Source of the DNA: Phycisphaerales bacterium
GTDB lineage: Bacteria; Planctomycetota; Phycisphaerae; Phycisphaerales; UBA1924
Length of the DNA stretch: 7,965 bases
Reading direction: 5' to 3'
NCBI GenBank assembly: GCA_007124345.1
Contig: SLFH01000219.1
Span: forward strand, 1 to 7,965
The notes under the pieces were generated by a model. It saw only the letters and a program-made list of their open reading frames with translations, was not told where the DNA came from and did no database searches. Positions 1-6,182 of this stretch are shown here, one piece after another. Each line of letters opens with the position of its first letter. The stretch's first letter is position 1. A program made the position numbers and the translations under genes.

Positions 1-156
1 GGCGAGGGCGACGGCGTCGTCCAGCCGGCGCCCGCATCGTCCGATCACTCTGAAGATGAGGACGCGACGAACGACGCGGGTGTGTTGAGCGAAGAAGAGT
101 TGGAGATGCTCCTCGCCGAGGAGCCGCCGCAGCGGCCCGCGAGAGGCTCGGGCTGA
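1..156 (+). CDS. C-terminal end of an unidentified protein with an LSEEELEMLL tail motif (partial)
   Basis: The reading frame is open from the first base and stops at TGA 154-156, giving the last 51 residues of a protein whose start lies outside the window. The visible part is acidic and low in complexity, rich in Asp, Glu, Ser, Ala and Pro, so it is probably a disordered tail. Within it, nt 85-117 encode LSEEELEMLLA. This resembles the LSQ(D/E)EIDALL peptide found at the N-terminus of the flagellar switch proteins FliM and FliN, but here it sits near a C-terminus. The next gene, a diguanylate cyclase, begins 49 bases downstream on the same strand, so the two could be cotranscribed. The protein family cannot be named from this fragment. 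That it is coding is supported by codon use and by the downstream gene's placement. Confidence 0.65.
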   Translation, partial: GEGDGVVQPAPASSDHSEDEDATNDAGVLSEEELEMLLAEEPPQRPARGSG

Positions 157-196
157 GGCTTGGACAGATGCGGGGTTGAGAGAGAACGCCGACGGC

Positions 197-200
197 AGGA
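197..200 (+). promoter_or_regulatory. Shine-Dalgarno-like AGGA favouring the ATG at 206
   Basis: AGGA lies five bases upstream of the ATG at 206. The frame could also open at a TTG at 176, but that codon has only a GGGG abutting it. The ATG start also places the first predicted beta strand (CRVIVLG) a few residues into the protein, which fits better. Confidence 0.45.
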
Positions 201-205
201 CGCCG

Positions 206-1612
206 ATGCAGAACCAGAATCCATGCCGAGTGATCGTGCTGGGGCCGACGGGCCCGCAGATGACGCTGCGCTCCGACGCGGAGCGCGAGGTCGTGCGGGC
301 CGAGTCGCCTCTGGATGTCGTGGGCGAGATCGCCGGAGCCGCGGCGGGCGGGGACGGGGCGGAGACGGTGGTTGTGGTCGCGGCGTCGACGCCTGGGCTC
401 GCCAACGGTGAGCTTGAGCGCTGGAGCGCCGCGCTGCGCGAAGCGTCGCCGGGGGTGAGGATCGTGCGTTTCGGGGTCGGCGATCCGGAGACTTCAGTGT
501 TCTTCGATGCGGAGGTGGGGGCTGGGGACGAGCTTGAGCGGTTTATCCGGGATGGCGGCGTTGCGTCTGCGGGTGTTGAAGAAGAGGCTGCGCCTCAGAT
601 TTCAAACCACGTTCCGTCTGGTTCGGTCGGAGACACTGGCGGGCGAGGCGGCAGTGACACAGATGTCAAGATCACCGGCGAGCGAGACGCCAGTGCCACA
701 GGAGTTGAGCACCTTGGCGGGCGAGTCGCCGGCGCCGCAGGTGTTGAGCGCAGTGGCGGGCGAGTCGCCGGCGCCACAGGGGCGAGCGAGGTTTCGGGCG
801 ATGGGGTGCTGGTTGAGGCGATGCTGCGCGGGGCGGATGTGCTCGATGCGGCGCTGATGCTCATGCGCGACCGGCTCGGCGTGGGCCGCGTCGAGCTCCG
901 CCCGCTCGGTTACGGCGGCGTCGAGGTGCGGTGGCGCGAGCAGGTCTTCGGTGAGCTGCACGCGCCGGGCGCCGATCCGGTGCTGCTGTCTGAGCAGGCG
1001 GGATGGCTCGCGGGGTGGCTGCGCCTTTCGCGTCAGCAGCACGAACTGCGTGAGGCGGCCTTTACCGATTCGCTGACGGGCGCGTACAACCGGCGCTACT
1101 TCGATCGGTTTTTCCCCGCCGCGATCGAGTCGGCCCGCAAGAACCGGCGTGCGGTCACGCTGCTGGTCTTCGATGTCGACGAATTCAAGACCTACAACGA
1201 CCGCTACGGGCACTCGGCGGGCGATGAGATCCTGATCGAGATGGTCCGCCTGATGCGGAGCGTGATCCGCCCTGAAGACAAGGTCTGCCGCATCGGCGGG
1301 GATGAGTTCGCGGTGATTTTCCACGAGCCGGAGGGCCCTCGCCAGCCGGGCAGCCGCCCGCCCGAGTCGGTGTTCGATATCTCGCGTCGGTTCCAGGAGC
1401 AGATCGCGGCGCACCGGTTCCCCAAACTGGCGGAGGAAGCGCCGGGCCGGCTGACGATCTCGGGCGGCTTGGCGAGCTATCCGTGGGACGGGATGACGGC
1501 CGAAGCCCTGCTGCAGCAGGCCGACGAGCTTGCGCTCAAGTCCAAGCGTTCGGGCAAGAACGCGATCACGCTCGGCCCCGGGGCGGAGCGTGTGTGCATG
1601 CCTGAGCAGTAG
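206..1612 (+). CDS. Diguanylate cyclase (GGDEF domain) with degenerate N-terminal domain and repeat linker
   Basis: This 468-residue protein should make cyclic di-GMP from two GTP molecules. The GGDEF domain covers about residues 285-460. It opens with FTDSLTGAYNRRYF (286 onward), has the metal-binding FDVDEFK segment, an intact GGDEF signature at 364-368, and the late KRSGKN segment. RPED at 355-358 lies five residues before GGDEF, the position of the RxxD inhibitory site, so product feedback is likely. Residues 7-90 alternate strand-like and helix-like segments (CRVIVLG, TVVVVAA, VRIVRFG). They resemble a receiver fold, but no Asp follows the third strand, so phosphorylation is doubtful. 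Residues 145-196 are four 13-residue repeats in a disordered linker. Residues 200-285 may be a reduced GAF-like domain ending in a signalling helix; that is inference. No transmembrane segment is seen, so the protein is probably cytoplasmic. A TTG at 176 would add ten residues. Confidence 0.93.
   Translation: MQNQNPCRVIVLGPTGPQMTLRSDAEREVVRAESPLDVVGEIAGAAAGGDGAETVVVVAASTPGLANGELERWSAALREASPGVRIVRFGVGDPETSVFFDAEVGAGDELERFIRDGGVASAGVEEEAAPQISNHVPSGSVGDTGGRGGSDTDVKITGERDASATGVEHLGGRVAGAAGVERSGGRVAGATGASEVSGDGVLVEAMLRGADVLDAALMLMRDRLGVGRVELRPLGYGGVEVRWREQVFGELHAPGADPVLLSEQAGWLAGWLRLSRQQHELREAAFTDSLTGAYNRRYFDRFFPAAIESARKNRRAVTLLVFDVDEFKTYNDRYGHSAGDEILIEMVRLMRSVIRPEDKVCRIGGDEFAVIFHEPEGPRQPGSRPPESVFDISRRFQEQIAAHRFPKLAEEAPGRLTISGGLASYPWDGMTAEALLQQADELALKSKRSGKNAITLGPGAERVCMPEQ
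638..793 (-). repeat. Four tandem 39-bp in-frame repeats in the GGDEF gene, related to the intergenic hairpin repeat
   Basis: Units begin at 638, 677, 716 and 755, exactly 39 bp apart, so each adds 13 residues without shifting frame. The two best conserved units (716 and 755) both begin GGCGGGCGAGTCGCCGGCGC and encode GGRVAGA(A/T)G. The first two units are more diverged. Read on the minus strand, the unit around 670-697 matches the intergenic hairpin repeat at 6021 in 20 of its first 25 bases, hence the minus orientation. The protein repeat has no recognisable fold and looks like flexible linker. Confidence 0.8.
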
Positions 1613-1689
1613 GCGGCCGTCGCTGCGCCCCGCGCCCGCCTCCCCGATATCATTTACCGGACGGATGGGACGCCCAAACGAGGAGCGCG

Positions 1690-2199
1690 ATGATGGTCTG
1701 CAGAATGAGAACGGTGCTCGGTGCGGCGGCGGGATTGCTGGCGATGGCTGCGATCTCGGGCTGTGCGACGCCCAAATCGCCGACCCCGTGGGAGTCTGCG
1801 TTCAGCCCGATGGCCGAGGTGGGGCACGACGCGACCGAACAGGTCACCATCCGCCAGGTCGACTTCGAGCGTGCCGAGAGCAACCCGCGACTGCCAGGGC
1901 ACGAGATCATCGGGCGATCGGCCTTCCGGGACGAGCGCACGGCTGCGGGGGATCTGTCGGCGGGCTCGCGCCTGGGCGATTTCGCCCGTTCGATCGGGGC
2001 TTCGATGGTGGTCGTCGGTGAGCGTCACGCGGGGCAGGAGGAGCGGGTGCGCTTCATCCGGACCGCGGGCGTGGGCGTTGATTCCGGCGACGCGATCTCG
2101 CGTGGCACCCCCCCCGCCCGCCAGTCGGGCTCTGAGGCCGTGCCGGTTCTTGTGGATGTGTACGACTACATCGCCGTGTTTTATCGGCGTGTGGACTGA
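1690..2199 (+). CDS. Small predicted lipoprotein of unknown function
   Basis: The 169-residue product starts with a basic stretch, a hydrophobic core (GAAAGLLAMAA) and a lipobox ISGC with Cys25, so it is predicted to be lipid-modified and anchored in a membrane. The mature part has a pattern seen in some small bacterial lipoproteins: an HEIIGRSAF segment, then LGDFARSIGASMVVVGERH, then a final strand with a conserved-looking VYDYIAVFYRR end. That resemblance is from memory and no function is established. GAGGAG at 1680-1685 is the ribosome binding site. Its spacing is 4 bases to the ATG at 1690 and 7 to the ATG at 1693, so translation may begin at the second Met. The gene starts 77 bases after the cyclase stop on the same strand and could be its operon partner. 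A run of eight C (2108-2115) lies in the coding sequence. Confidence 0.85.
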   Translation: MMVCRMRTVLGAAAGLLAMAAISGCATPKSPTPWESAFSPMAEVGHDATEQVTIRQVDFERAESNPRLPGHEIIGRSAFRDERTAAGDLSAGSRLGDFARSIGASMVVVGERHAGQEERVRFIRTAGVGVDSGDAISRGTPPARQSGSEAVPVLVDVYDYIAVFYRRVD

Positions 2200-2264
2200 C
2201 CGGCTCTGCACACAGTCTTCGCGCAAGGTTGACGCGTAGGCGTGCATCCCGCGTTTGCCTTGGC

Positions 2265-2353
2265 GGTAGAGTTGGAGCGGATCGAGATCCGGTCCGCCTG
2301 AATCGAGACCCCCACCCTGCCGCGCGTTTTCGCGAATGCGCGGTACTCCCTGA
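2265..2353 (+). other. Structured 3' UTR or possible small RNA before the terminator
   Basis: No gene is seen between 2200 and 2353. This part contains several self-complementary stretches: GGATC/GATCC around a two-base loop (2279-2290), a competing GGCGG/CCGCC pairing, CGCG-TTTT-CGCG (2323-2334), and an alternative CCGCGC/GCGCGG pairing (2320-2325 with 2338-2343). It runs straight into the terminator at 2354. It could be the long 3' untranslated end of the lipoprotein mRNA or an independent small RNA. A TTGACG at 2229 resembles a -35 box, but I find no good -10 at the right distance. It matches no RNA family I recognise. Confidence 0.22.
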
Positions 2354-2390
2354 AGCCCCGGGGAAGCCGCATCCCCCGGGGCTCTTTTTC
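2354..2390 (+). terminator. Strong rho-independent terminator
   Basis: AGCCCCGGGG (2354-2363) pairs perfectly with CCCCGGGGCT (2374-2383) around a ten-base loop, followed by C and five T. It would end plus-strand transcription from the lipoprotein gene, or from the cyclase-lipoprotein unit. The opposite strand has no T run after the stem, so it is one-directional. Confidence 0.85.
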
Positions 2391-2411
2391 TGCGCGCGTT
2401 TTGGGCGATGG

Positions 2412-2439
2412 GGCACTGGCGGCTTGTCCACCAGTGTTT
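2412..2439 (+). repeat. Dispersed hairpin repeat, intergenic copy 1
   Basis: The copy begins GGCACTGGCGGCTTGTCC and ends CCAGTGTTT. It differs from the copy at 6021 at one base (A for G at 2430). Arms CACTGGCGG and CCACCAGTG fold around CTTGT with one mismatch. It lies 21 bases after the terminator in a gap between convergent genes. The TTTT after the stem could make it a weak second terminator. Confidence 0.75.
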
Positions 2440-2481
2440 TACAGAATGGTGTGGGGATTGGGCCATGGGGTGTGGGAAGCA

Positions 2482-2500
2482 CCCGGCTCGGCGAGCCGGG
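2482..2500. repeat. Perfect 19-bp GC palindrome
   Basis: CCCGGCTCG and CGAGCCGGG are perfect inverted arms around a single G. Outer GTGG (2472-2475) and CCAC (2501-2504) could extend the stem across a small bulge. It sits between the two oppositely oriented hairpin repeat copies. There is no T run on either side, so it is not a classical terminator, although it could help end minus-strand transcripts from the permease gene. Confidence 0.7.
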
Positions 2501-2510
2501 CCACCTTTCG

Positions 2511-2538
2511 GAACAGTGGCGGGCGAGCCGACATTGCC
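2511..2538 (-). repeat. Dispersed hairpin repeat, degenerate inverted copy
   Basis: Read on the minus strand, this segment matches the 6021 copy at 22 of 28 positions, including the start GGCA and the GTT after the second arm. Read on the plus strand, 2514-2527 is identical to the start of the fourth tandem unit in the cyclase gene (CAGTGGCGGGCGAG). It therefore links the intergenic and intragenic forms of the repeat. Confidence 0.6.
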
Positions 2539-2563
2539 TCAGATGTGTTGCCGGTTCGTTGAT

Positions 2564-4057
2564 CTACCCGACGCGGCTGGGCGGTGGGACCTCGGCGGGG
2601 CGCCGTCCGCGCGTGGCCTGATCGCCCAACTTGCGGGACATCACGGTGAACCCGATCGCGCCGGCGAGGGTCAGCACGACCGTCGCGAGGAAGGCGACAA
2701 CCGCGAGCCTCGGGTCGATGGCGATGGCGAGTTCGTATATGCCGACGGCGAGGAAGGGCGCGATGATGCCGCGCACGCCGTTGAGCGTCCCGTGCACGCC
2801 CATGTACTGCGACTCCATGCCTCGGGGCGCAAAGTCGAGGTGCCCGAGGTTCCAGGCGAGCACGCCCCCCGCGTAGCCGACGCCCTTGAAGATCGAGGCG
2901 AGGACGAGCAGAGGCAGGCTGCCCATCGCGACCGCCAGAGCGCAGCAGGCGTGGGCCGCGACGAACGCCCACGAGTGGATCGCCCGGAAGCGGATCACAT
3001 GCACGCGGTCGAGCAGGCGGGCCCAGATCGGGATCATGAAGGGCATCATCGCCAGCGGGATCGAGGCGACGATCGCGATGCCCCCGAGGTATTCGAGGTT
3101 GAAGCGGTCACGGGCGGCGATGGTCAGGATCGGGACGAGCATGAGGTTGCCCAGCCCCAGGAGGAACATCCAGGTCATGAAGCTCGCGTAGCGCCGGTCG
3201 GCGCGCAGCACATTGACGACGCTCATCGGGCTGAAGGTGGGGGCCTCACGCCCGGAGAAGGCGAGTTCGGCGTTGCGGAGTGAGCGGTGCCCGCGCACTC
3301 GGATCTGCGACCAGGCGTACACGCCGTAGAGCGAGATCACCGCCCCGACGAGGAAGAAGAGGCGGTCGGCCTCGGGGAAGATGTTCATGGCCTTGCCCAG
3401 GCCGAGGCCGAGGAGGCTGAGCATGGTGACCTGGACGGTTGCGAGCTTGCCGGTGACGCGGGCGCGCACCCTCGGCGCGTAGTTGGCCCCCCAGATCGTC
3501 GAGCGGATGGTGATAAAGCCCGCCCAGCAGAGTCGACCGGCGATCACTGCGAACGTCAGCAGCAGCAGGCCCCCGGGCGTGCGCGGGGCCAGGGCGATCG
3601 CCGCGACGATCAGCACCATCGCGATCTGGACGCCGTTGATGAACCGGACCTTGTCCGCCCCGTTGCTGATGCGGACCCAGATGAAGCTCGCGATGTTCGC
3701 TGCGGCGGTCGAGGCGGCGAGGATGGCGACGGCCATGTTCAGGACGCGGTCTGAAACGACCCCCTCGTACGCGTTTTTGACCAGCACGCCGATGACGCCG
3801 CTGTCGACGACCACCAGCAGGAAGGGCAGGGCGAAGGCGGCCCGGAGCTCCATGGCGTAGTTGCGGCGAGAGAAGACCGGGATGCGGGAGGGATGGAACG
3901 AGAGCAGGGCCTTGAGGGGCAGGCCGATCGCCCGGGTGTGGGCGGGGGCCCTCCCGGCGGGGGTGGGTTGCTCGGGTTCGGGCACGATGGGAGCGTTGGC
4001 GGGCGCCGACACAGAAGCAAGCGACGCGGCGGCGGGCGGGGCAAGTCGGCCCGGCAA
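2564..4057 (-). CDS. MFS-type multi-helix permease
   Basis: The 497-residue product has about 12 hydrophobic segments from residue 73 to 480, for example AAFALPFLLVVVDSGVIGVL, MAVAILAASTAAANIASFIW and LFFLVGAVISLYGVYAW. A longer basic loop (about 250-290) lies between helices 6 and 7, as in the major facilitator superfamily. It is an integral membrane protein and probably a transporter, but the substrate cannot be told. The segment LAWNLGHLDFAPRGMESQYM, between late helices, looks conserved and may line the transport path. The first 68 residues are a Pro/Ala-rich cytoplasmic tail. The start is uncertain: TTG 4057 opens the frame, GTG 4012 and GTG 3985 are alternatives, and ATG 3853 (Met69) lies just before the first helix. 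None has a convincing ribosome binding site. The gene is divergent from lepA, and its stop is TAG at 2564-2566. Confidence 0.85.
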   Translation of the reverse strand: MPGRLAPPAAASLASVSAPANAPIVPEPEQPTPAGRAPAHTRAIGLPLKALLSFHPSRIPVFSRRNYAMELRAAFALPFLLVVVDSGVIGVLVKNAYEGVVSDRVLNMAVAILAASTAAANIASFIWVRISNGADKVRFINGVQIAMVLIVAAIALAPRTPGGLLLLTFAVIAGRLCWAGFITIRSTIWGANYAPRVRARVTGKLATVQVTMLSLLGLGLGKAMNIFPEADRLFFLVGAVISLYGVYAWSQIRVRGHRSLRNAELAFSGREAPTFSPMSVVNVLRADRRYASFMTWMFLLGLGNLMLVPILTIAARDRFNLEYLGGIAIVASIPLAMMPFMIPIWARLLDRVHVIRFRAIHSWAFVAAHACCALAVAMGSLPLLVLASIFKGVGYAGGVLAWNLGHLDFAPRGMESQYMGVHGTLNGVRGIIAPFLAVGIYELAIAIDPRLAVVAFLATVVLTLAGAIGFTVMSRKLGDQATRGRRPAEVPPPSRVG

Positions 4058-4093
4058 GAGCGGCCCTACCAGAAGCCCGTCCGTGCGCCCGTG

Positions 4094-4117
4094 ACCGGGT
4101 CCCGGTGCGAATAGAAT
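4094..4117 (+). promoter_or_regulatory. Possible lepA promoter region with a 13-bp palindrome
   Basis: ACCGGG-T-CCCGGT (4094-4106) is a perfect palindrome. It is followed six bases later by TAGAAT (4112-4117), which fits a -10 box about 70 bases before the lepA start. No clear -35 lies at standard spacing; GTGACC at 4091 is 15 bases upstream and overlaps the palindrome. Such overlap would suit an operator, but GC palindromes are common by chance here. Downstream, CCCCGCGGGG (4149-4158) could fold in the lepA leader. Confidence 0.3.
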
Positions 4118-4188
4118 CTCGTCGGAGCATTCTCTTCGGGCCGGGGCCCCCCGCGGGGTCCGCCCGCCTTCACACGAGACAGGACACC

Positions 4189-6000
4189 GTGCAGATCCGT
4201 AATTTTTCGATCATCGCCCACATCGACCACGGCAAGAGCACCCTCGCAGACAGGCTGCTCCAGGCGACCCACGCGCTGAGCGATCGCGAGGCCCGCGAGC
4301 AGTTCCTCGACGGGATGGACTTGGAGCGCGAGCGGGGGATCACCATCAAGGCGTCGGCGGTCACCGTCAAACACATCCACAACGGCGAGGAGTTCATGAT
4401 GAACTTCATCGACACGCCGGGGCATGTGGATTTCGGCTACGAGGTCAGCCGCGCCCTCAAGGCGTGCGAGGGTGCGTTGCTCGTCGTCGACGCCAGCCAG
4501 GGCGTCGAGGCCCAGACGGTCGTCAACGCCTACCTCGCCATCGCGCAGGACCTGGAGATCATCCCCGTCCTCAACAAGATCGACCTGCCCGGCGCGAGGC
4601 CCGAGGAGGTCGCCGAGGAGCTGGAACAGGTCCTCGGCTTCGCCGCCGAAGAGTGCCTTGTGGTGTCGGCCAAGACGGGCCAGGGGATCCCCGAACTGCT
4701 CGCGGCGATCTGCGACCGCCTGCCCCCGCCCCGCGAGCCGGTGACGACCAAGACGCGGGCGCTGATCTTCGACGCGGTGTACGACGACTACCGGGGCGTG
4801 GTGATCTACGCCCGAGTGTTCGACGGGCGCCTGAAGGTCGGCGACAAGATCCGCATGATGGGCCTGGACCGCATGCACACCATCACCGAGCTGGGCAAGT
4901 ACACGCCAAAGCAAGTGAAGGTGAAAGACGTCGGCCCGGGCGAGACCTGCTACATCGTCGCGGCGATGAAAACTCTGGGCGATGTGCGCGTCGGCGACAC
5001 GATCACGCTGGAGAACGACCCGGCGGAGGAGGCGCTCTCGGGCTACGAGCCGCCCCGCCAGATGGTCTTCTGCGATTTCTACCCCGCCACCAGCGACAAG
5101 AAGGGCAACGACTTCGAGCAGCTCCGCGAGGCGGTCGAGAAGCTCAGCCTCAACGACGCGAGTTTCACCTTCGTGCCGGTGCACTCTGAGGCCCTCGGCT
5201 TCGGCTTCCGCTGCGGGTTCCTGGGCCTCCTGCACATGGACATCGTGCAGGAGCGGCTGGAGCGCGAGGGGGACGTCGAGGTGGTGCAGACGGCGCCGAC
5301 CGTCAGCTACAAGGTCGACATGCGTTCCAAGGGCGGAGGCATCGAGGAGATCGAGGTGCACAACCCCGCCGACCTGCCCGACGCCAGCACGATCGTCGCG
5401 ATCAAGGAGCCGGTCTGCCGCGTCGAGATCATGGTGCCCAAGCAGTACATCGGCGATGTGATGAAGATCTGCATGGACCGGCGCGGGATCTACCGCAACC
5501 AGACCTATGTCTCCGAGACGCGCGAGATCCTCACCTTCGAGATCCCCCTCGCCGAACTCATGTACGACTTCTACGACAAGCTCAAGGGCATGACCGCCGG
5601 CTACGGCACGATGGACTACGAGGTCATCGAGTTCCGCGCCGACACCCTCGTGAAGGTCGACATCCTCGTCAACGGCGAGCCGGTCGAGGCCCTCAGCCTC
5701 ATCACCCACCGCGATAAGGCCGAACTGCGGGGCCGACACCTCCTGGTGCGCCTGCGCCAGCAGATCCCCAGGCACCAGTTCGAGATCCCCCTCCAGGCCG
5801 CGATCGGCGGGAAGATCATCGCCCGTGAAACCATCAAGGGCTTCCGCAAGGATGTGACGGCCAAGTGCTACGGCGGCGATGTGACGCGCAAGCGCAAGCT
5901 GCTGGAAAAGCAGAAGAAGGGCAAGGACCGGATGAAGTCCGTCGGCTCTGTGAACATCCCGCAGGAAGCGTTTATGGCGGTGCTGGATACGGGGGAGTGA
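4189..6000 (+). CDS. lepA: Elongation factor 4 (LepA) translational GTPase
   Basis: This full-length 603-residue LepA/EF4 is a ribosome-binding GTPase related to EF-G, implicated in back-translocation and in 30S biogenesis. All GTPase motifs are present: AHIDHGKST (10-18), RGITI (49-53), DTPGH with catalytic His79 (75-79), NKID (129-132) and SAK (160-162). A beta-barrel domain follows (about 185-275), then the EF-G-like segment with LSLNDASF and LGFGFRCGFLGLLHM. The LepA-specific C-terminal domain contains AKCYGGDVTRKRKLLEKQK and ends with IPQEAFMAVLDTGE. EF-G domain IV is absent, as expected. The frame opens further upstream (4105), but alignment from memory to E. coli LepA (KNIRNFSIIAHIDHGKST) fixes the start at GTG 4189, with AGGA at 4181-4184. 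No lepB is adjacent on the visible side. Confidence 0.97.
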   Translation: MQIRNFSIIAHIDHGKSTLADRLLQATHALSDREAREQFLDGMDLERERGITIKASAVTVKHIHNGEEFMMNFIDTPGHVDFGYEVSRALKACEGALLVVDASQGVEAQTVVNAYLAIAQDLEIIPVLNKIDLPGARPEEVAEELEQVLGFAAEECLVVSAKTGQGIPELLAAICDRLPPPREPVTTKTRALIFDAVYDDYRGVVIYARVFDGRLKVGDKIRMMGLDRMHTITELGKYTPKQVKVKDVGPGETCYIVAAMKTLGDVRVGDTITLENDPAEEALSGYEPPRQMVFCDFYPATSDKKGNDFEQLREAVEKLSLNDASFTFVPVHSEALGFGFRCGFLGLLHMDIVQERLEREGDVEVVQTAPTVSYKVDMRSKGGGIEEIEVHNPADLPDASTIVAIKEPVCRVEIMVPKQYIGDVMKICMDRRGIYRNQTYVSETREILTFEIPLAELMYDFYDKLKGMTAGYGTMDYEVIEFRADTLVKVDILVNGEPVEALSLITHRDKAELRGRHLLVRLRQQIPRHQFEIPLQAAIGGKIIARETIKGFRKDVTAKCYGGDVTRKRKLLEKQKKGKDRMKSVGSVNIPQEAFMAVLDTGE

Positions 6001-6020
6001 AGCCCTCGTCTTGCACCCGT

Positions 6021-6048
6021 GGCACTGGCGGCTTGTCCGCCAGTGTTT
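6021..6048 (+). repeat. Dispersed hairpin repeat, intergenic copy 2 (best copy)
   Basis: Arms CACTGGCGG (6023-6031) and CCGCCAGTG (6037-6045) are perfectly complementary around CTTGT and are followed by TTT. It begins 20 bases after the lepA stop, so it may also end the lepA transcript, though the T run is short. Its 27 of 28 identity to the copy at 2412, across unrelated genes, marks it as a dispersed repeat rather than a chance hairpin. Confidence 0.8.
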
Positions 6049-6067
6049 CCCGTCAATGACGCATGGC

Positions 6068-6079
6068 CTGTCGAGACAG
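6068..6079. repeat. Short palindrome CTGTC-GA-GACAG followed by TTT
   Basis: Five-base arms around GA form a small stem in the gap between convergent lepA and the lipoprotein gene, with TTT just after it on the plus strand. It may be a weak terminator. The rest of the gap (6080-6182) shows no gene or clear signal. Confidence 0.3.
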
Positions 6080-6182
6080 TTTGGCGGCCCGGCAACCCGA
6101 CTCCTCGCTCCGCTCAGAGATCGGCGTCAAGGTCGCGGCGATCGCAACCCTGCGCCCGGCTCCCAGCGCCCCGCGCCCTTCC

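Noticed and set aside
638..793. Regularly spaced repeats as a CRISPR array
   Set aside because: The 39-bp units are contiguous, with no unique spacers, are diverged from each other, lie in frame within a coding gene and have no cas gene nearby.
602..1414. Minus-strand open frame of 270 codons opposite the diguanylate cyclase
   Set aside because: Antisense to the conserved GGDEF domain, with Arg/Ala/Leu-rich composition typical of a shadow frame.
1648..1653. TATCAT as a -10 box for the first lipoprotein gene
   Set aside because: No -35-like hexamer lies upstream at normal spacing, and the gene may be cotranscribed with the cyclase gene.
2228..2260. Promoter for a small RNA at TTGACG
   Set aside because: No acceptable -10 element occurs at 16-18 bases spacing; the nearest TAGAGT (2267-2272) is 32 bases downstream.
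2408..3283. Plus-strand open frame of 291 codons opposite the permease
   Set aside because: Its Asp/Glu/Arg/His-rich product is the antisense image of hydrophobic transmembrane codons, and it starts inside the hairpin repeat.
4066..5775. Minus-strand open frame of 569 codons opposite lepA
   Set aside because: It lies antisense to an unmistakable lepA in a GC-rich genome where the strong third-position bias keeps antisense frames open. Its product is a low-complexity Asp/His/Val/Leu/Arg mix with no motif.
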